DNA of 19,605 bases. Source: Candidatus Aminicenans sakinawicola JGI OTU-1. Lineage in GTDB: Bacteria > Acidobacteriota > Aminicenantia > Aminicenantales > Aminicenantaceae. Below are positions 15,776 to 19,605 of this stretch, in pieces. Position 1 is the stretch's first letter; each line of letters opens with the position of its first letter. The stretch lies in contig AWNV01000056.1 in NCBI GenBank assembly GCA_000493965.1, positions 987-20,591 of the forward strand, given 5' to 3'. The translations under genes were made by a program, and so were the position numbers. The notes beneath the pieces were generated by a model. It was given only the letters and a program-made list of their open reading frames with translations. It made no database searches and was not told the origin of the DNA.

Positions 15776-15800
15776 TATAATAAATTTGGAATTTATTATA
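15776..15800. repeat. Perfect AT-rich inverted repeat just upstream of the CCA-like gene
   Basis: TATAATAAATT at 15776-15786 is repeated in perfect reverse complement at 15790-15800, with TGG between. The left arm begins with a consensus -10 hexamer (TATAAT), and a GAGGTGA ribosome-binding-like sequence follows immediately at 15801. An operator or a 5' leader hairpin is possible. The ATG is 15 bases beyond that GAGGTGA, so the usual spacing is not kept. Confidence 0.5.
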
Positions 15801-15822
15801 GAGGTGATATACAATATAAATT

Positions 15823-17272
15823 ATGAGAGAATTACAAAAAGCTTTTCGAGAAAAGGAAATGTTCATTAAGAATTTCGGGGGGGGATGTTTATGCTGTTGG
15901 AGGGTATGTACGCGATCTAATCCTGGAGAATGCATCTGATCAAGGAATTGATATCCTGATTACGCATCACGCTGTTGAAAAAATCGTTGAAAAACTGGCC
16001 CCTTTTGGAAAAATTGACCTTGTAGGTAAAAGTTTTGGAGTAATCAAATTCACTATAAAAGGAAGAACATATGATATAGCTCTTCCAAGAAAAGACAGAC
16101 CAAAAGAAATCGAAATCAGGGGGCATAAAGATTTTGTTATCTCTGCCGACCCTGATATTCCTATCGAGGAAGACCTCAAAAGACGGGATTTCCGCTGCAA
16201 CAGCATAGCATTACGGCTCAGCGACAATGAACTTATCGATCCATTTCAAGGCGAAAAAGATGTCAAGGCAAAGATAATCAGATTGACTAATTCAAGAGCT
16301 TTTCCTGAAGATCCGCTGCGTGTTCTCCGCGCAGCACGCTTTGCATCAGTGCTGAATTTTTCTATAGATCCTAGAGTCTACGAGTCATCAAAAAATATAA
16401 ATTTAACCGGCCTGAGTGTAGAGAGAATAACCCAGGAATTGTTTAAGCTGCTCCTTTATTCACCTGTTCCATCTGTAGGGCTTGAAGAATTATTCATGCT
16501 GAGTGCTCTCCGGCAGATCTTCCCAGAACTCCACACTCTCACTCTCTCAATCCAGGACCCCATATTTCACCCAGAGAAAGATAGCTACGGCCATCATACA
16601 GTATGGCATCATACAAAGATAACCCTGGATCAGGCAAAAAGACTGGCAGATAAAGTTAAACTGCAAGAAGATAAAAAACTTGCTCTTCTCCTAGCTGCTC
16701 TTTTCCATGACGTTGGAAAGCCAGAAACCGCTGAGTGGGAGTTCAAAAAGGGAAGAATGGTTGTTACAAACAACAGACATGATATTGCCAGTGCAAAAAT
16801 TACAGAAAATATCTTTGACCGCTTTAAAATTTTTTCCTGGAACGGTTACAACCTGAGAGAAATCGTTCTCTCTCTTATAAGATGCCACCACCGACCGTCG
16901 GAACTTTGGCAAAACAGGGAAGTCATTACGAAAAAAGCATTCAACCGCCTTGCTGCAGACATAAATGGAGAAATCGAACTCCTTATATATCTTGATGTAG
17001 CCGACCGATCTGGAAGAAATGACAAACCCATCAGCCAAATTGATGAAGAAGGCCAGTGGCTTCTGGGAAAATTCAAAGAGTTAAAAATATCCAAAGAGAG
17101 TATTAAGCCTCTCATCTTGGGCCGTGACCTGTTAAAAATGGGCGTATCCCCCGGGCCTATCATGGGAAAGATCCTCAAAAAACTGTATCAACTGCAGCTT
17201 GACAACGAGTTTGATACAAAAACCGAGGGGCTTAAAAATGCAGGCAAGATAATAAAAGAGGAAATCCAATGA
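15823..17272 (+). pseudogene. cca: CCA-adding enzyme/poly(A) polymerase family gene with a frameshift at a G8 tract
   Basis: This gene would encode about 482 residues. ATG 15823 opens a frame that reads MRELQKAFREKEMFIKNF and then meets eight G bases (15877-15884). Beyond them the homologous sequence (DVYAVGGYVRD) is in another frame, open to the stop at 17270-17272, and that frame has no start codon until a TTG at 16283 inside the conserved core. With seven Gs the protein is continuous. Such enzymes add CCA, or poly(A), to RNA 3' ends. Visible elements in the corrected protein are GG-x-VRD at 26-31, DIALPRKD, EEDLKRRDF, EDPLRVLRAARFA and an HD domain (His295-Asp296). The DxD metal motif reads Gly41-Ile-Asp43, so its first Asp is missing. 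A sequencing error, a real mutation or phase variation are all possible. It overlaps galE by four bases. Confidence 0.82.
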
Positions 17273-18255
17273 AAACCCTCGTCACAGGTGGGGCAGGATA
17301 TATTGGCTCTCATGCCGTAAAAAAACTCATCAAGGAAGGCTTCGATCCTATTATCTTTGATAATTTTTCCACTGGCAAAAAAGAACTCATTGCAGGAAAA
17401 AATGTCGTTACCGGGGATTTAATGGATAAAAGATCCATTAAGAAAGTTTTTGACTCAAATTCAATCAATGCTGTTCTTCACTTTGCATCTTTGATCAGCG
17501 TCGGGGAGTCTTATGCAAACCCCCAAAGATATTATATCAATAACCTTATAAGCACCCTGAATCTTCTTGAAACTATGATGGAGGCAAATGTAAATAAGTT
17601 TATTTTTTCTTCGAGTGCAGCTGTATATGGCATTCCAGAAACCACTCCTATCATGGAGTCTCATTCCTTGAACCCTTTTAATCCGTACGGCCGTACAAAG
17701 TACTTCATCGAGAAAATACTCCAGGATTATGAGCAGGCTTACGGACTGAAATTTATTTCCCTGCGTTACTTTAATGCCGCAGGTGCTGACCCAGAAGGCA
17801 AACTGGGAGAAATGCACGAGCCAGAAACCCATCTTATTCCTAACATTCTGCTTTTTCTCTTAGGGGAAAAATTCCATTTCAACATTTTTGGAACAGATTT
17901 TCCGACTCCAGATGGTACTGCAATCAGGGATTATATTCACGTCACCGACCTGGCAAAAGCACACGTTCTTGCATTAAAAAAGCTTCTTGCCGCCTCCCAA
18001 AGTGAATTTATTAATCTTGGAACAACCAGAGGGTATTCTGTCATGGAAGTAATAAAAAAATGTGAAGAAATCACTGGCAAAAAAGTCCACTATAAAAAGA
18101 AACCGAAGAGAAAAGGGGATGTTCCTGTGCTTCTGGCATCAAAGGAAAATGCAGAGCAACTGCTCGGATGGGAACTTCACCACTCCAGCATAGAATGCAT
18201 TATCAAAACCGCCTGGAACTGGCACTCTAGAACCGGTAAGTATAAAACAGCATGA
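17269..18255 (+). CDS. galE: UDP-glucose 4-epimerase (GalE-like)
   Basis: This 328-residue cytoplasmic enzyme interconverts UDP-glucose and UDP-galactose (or the N-acetyl forms), feeding sugar use and polysaccharide or LPS synthesis. It is a short-chain dehydrogenase: NAD-binding TGGAGYIG at 6-13, the HFASL strand after the acidic loop, Ser-rich FSSSAAVYG at 113-121, and catalytic Tyr140 and Lys144 in YGRTK. FNAAGADPEGKLGE and the PTPDGTAIRDYIHVTDLA segment are typical of true GalE, although closely related sugar-nucleotide epimerases cannot be ruled out. Its length is normal. ATG 17269 overlaps the TGA of the CCA-like gene (ATGA), so translation is probably coupled; if the upstream frameshift is real, ribosomes that leave frame early would lower GalE output. 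Spacing of 69 bases separates it from the next gene. Confidence 0.93.
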   Translation: MKTLVTGGAGYIGSHAVKKLIKEGFDPIIFDNFSTGKKELIAGKNVVTGDLMDKRSIKKVFDSNSINAVLHFASLISVGESYANPQRYYINNLISTLNLLETMMEANVNKFIFSSSAAVYGIPETTPIMESHSLNPFNPYGRTKYFIEKILQDYEQAYGLKFISLRYFNAAGADPEGKLGEMHEPETHLIPNILLFLLGEKFHFNIFGTDFPTPDGTAIRDYIHVTDLAKAHVLALKKLLAASQSEFINLGTTRGYSVMEVIKKCEEITGKKVHYKKKPKRKGDVPVLLASKENAEQLLGWELHHSSIECIIKTAWNWHSRTGKYKTA

Positions 18256-18324
18256 AAAAAATGCACCTTATACCTTTGACTAAATTATGATGGAATGCTA
18301 TAAATATTCCCTTTTAGGTTAAAA

Positions 18325-19605
18325 TTGAAAAATCACAAACACACTCTTACAATTTTTTTCACTATAATATTTATTCTCTTTTCATTGAATTGCTCTTCTT
18401 ATCGAAGACCTGTCATCGAAGACATAAAAGCCTCTCCACCGCCTGAACCCAAAGAGGAAATCAACCCGGTCACAATAAAAGAAGAGCCTATTCCGAACTT
18501 TGAAGAAAACAATGATACGATTGTTTACAAACAAGCTCTTCAAGAGGAACCTGAAGAAGAACAGAAAAAAGACCCTTCAGAATTGCTCGAAGAAGCGATG
18601 AATGCATACCAGGATGCCAAGATTGCCTGGGATCAGGGCGATATGGATACAGCCCTTACCGCACTCGATGAAGCCTATAGGCTCATCATTGATATTGAAC
18701 TACCTCATGACTCACCGCTAATTCAGGAAAAAACTGATTTGAGACTTCTTATCGCCAGGAGAATCCAGGAGATTTATGCTTCCCAGGCTACTGTTATTGG
18801 AGAAAACTACCAGACTATTCCCCTTATTGAAAATAAATATGTCCTCAAGGAAATTAAAAGTTTCCAGACAAAAGAAAAAAAATATTTTAAATCATCATAT
18901 AAGCGTTCGGGCCGCTACAGGGAAATAATCCTTAAAGAACTTGAAAAAGAAGGCTTGCCTCAAGAGCTCTCATGGATGCCAATTATTGAGAGCGGATTTA
19001 AAATCAGGGCTTATTCACGGGCAAGAGCACTTGGTCTTTGGCAGTTTATATCTTCAACAGGATACCGCTACGGCCTCAAGAGAGACCGATGGATAGATGA
19101 AAGGATGGATCCTGAAAAAGCTACTCGCGCAGCCATAAAATATCTGAAAGAACTCCACTCCTTTTTCGGAGACTGGACGACCGCACTGGCTTCATATAAC
19201 TGTGGAGAATTTCGAGTCCGACGTGTCATCCAGGCACAGCGTATAAACTACCTTGACAACTTCTGGGATCTTTATCCTATGCTTCCCACAGAAACTGCAC
19301 GTTTTGTTCCCCGCTTTATTGCAACCTTATTGATCATCAACAATCCAGAAAAATACGGAATGAATCTTCCTGTGCCAGACTCGCCTTTAAGATACAAGAC
19401 TATTACAGTCAAACAGGCTGTCAAACTCTCTTCCCTTTCAAAAAAACTCGGACTCGGCGAAGATGAATTGGCTGACTTAAATCCTGAACTGCGGTACAAA
19501 TCCACGCCTGATCAGAAGTACCAATTAAAAGTTCCTATAGCCTCGGAAGAAAGTGCATTGGCTGCATTAAACTCTCTTCCCCGGTGGATTCCGCCTGAAA
19601 CTACT
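18325..19605 (+). CDS. MltD-like lytic transglycosylase, probable lipoprotein, 3' end outside window
   Basis: The frame is open from TTG 18325 to the last base (427 codons), with an in-frame TAA at 18301 and no ATG or GTG between, so TTG is the likely start; its AGG site is weak. The protein starts with a signal peptide ending SLNC (Cys23), so lipidation is likely, though Asn at -1 is unusual. Residues about 34-85 are a Pro/Glu/Lys-rich linker. Residues about 86-205 include a helical part with TPR-like character. The SLT domain follows with catalytic Glu222 in IIESGF, then ALGLWQFISSTG at 235-246 and ASYNCGEFRV at 289-298. These enzymes cleave peptidoglycan to 1,6-anhydro-muropeptides, used in growth, division or insertion of envelope machines. 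Canonical MltD has LysM repeats at the C-terminus; a LysM-like KYQLKVP stretch near the window end may be the first. Confidence 0.88.
   Translation, partial: MKNHKHTLTIFFTIIFILFSLNCSSYRRPVIEDIKASPPPEPKEEINPVTIKEEPIPNFEENNDTIVYKQALQEEPEEEQKKDPSELLEEAMNAYQDAKIAWDQGDMDTALTALDEAYRLIIDIELPHDSPLIQEKTDLRLLIARRIQEIYASQATVIGENYQTIPLIENKYVLKEIKSFQTKEKKYFKSSYKRSGRYREIILKELEKEGLPQELSWMPIIESGFKIRAYSRARALGLWQFISSTGYRYGLKRDRWIDERMDPEKATRAAIKYLKELHSFFGDWTTALASYNCGEFRVRRVIQAQRINYLDNFWDLYPMLPTETARFVPRFIATLLIINNPEKYGMNLPVPDSPLRYKTITVKQAVKLSSLSKKLGLGEDELADLNPELRYKSTPDQKYQLKVPIASEESALAALNSLPRWIPPETT

Noticed and set aside
16283..17272. A separate gene starting at TTG 16283
   Set aside because: This start lies in the middle of the conserved nucleotidyltransferase core; the homologous frame continues back to 15884, so it is the 3' part of a frameshifted gene.
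18256..18324. Short ATG-initiated peptide (around 18288) before the lytic transglycosylase gene
   Set aside because: It ends after about ten codons with no ribosome binding site and no family resemblance.

Overview
The window looks like chromosomal DNA from a Gram-negative (diderm), probably uncultured bacterium of moderate, slightly AT-rich composition. It encodes many exported proteins, an outer-membrane-type beta-barrel, an MltD-like murein transglycosylase, a class III cyclase fused to TPRs, and an EF-G of the mitochondrial-EFG1/spirochaete-planctomycete-delta ('spd') type. That mix suggests something near Aminicenantes, Acidobacteriota, Spirochaetes or Desulfobacterota; this is inference, and no marker gene settles the phylum. 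I saw no phage, transposase, CRISPR, rRNA or tRNA gene.

Left part (1-3371): three leftward genes. They are the first 54 codons of a probable class I fructose-bisphosphate-aldolase-like enzyme, an exported C45-type Ntn hydrolase with a DUF2141-like N-terminal domain, and a cystathionine gamma-synthase/lyase-family PLP enzyme. Next (3372-5027), divergent from these, is an exported M14 zinc carboxypeptidase. A small MTH1187-family thiamine-binding protein gene (5103-5396) converges on it. Its upstream in-frame extension is a recognisable N-terminal fragment of an Rrf2-family regulator.

Middle part (5511-12838): an inverted-repeat-rich intergenic region leads into a rightward cluster of three secreted proteins: an M4 thermolysin-like protease, an SH3-plus-beta-barrel envelope protein, and a large envelope protein of unknown function. 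These face a leftward class III cyclase, TM, FlgO/TolB-like, TPR signalling protein. About 640 bp without a gene follow; this stretch holds a striking imperfect palindrome flanked by direct repeats, plus two smaller hairpins.

Right part (12839-19605): a leftward, translationally coupled pair (fusA-type EF-G then a P-loop ATPase) is divergent from a rightward set of a CCA-adding-enzyme-like gene, galE and an MltD-like lytic transglycosylase that runs off the window. The CCA-like gene is interrupted by a one-base frameshift at a G8 tract and also lacks one Asp of the nucleotidyltransferase DxD motif. The shared fusA/cca promoter region carries two perfect palindromes.

Much of the window serves secretion, proteolysis and the cell envelope. 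I found no convincing complete new multi-gene system. The best leads are the Rrf2 fragment fused to a thiamine-binding protein, the damaged or phase-variable CCA-like gene, the EF-G/P-loop pair, the three-gene secreted cluster and the palindrome at 12384-12460.
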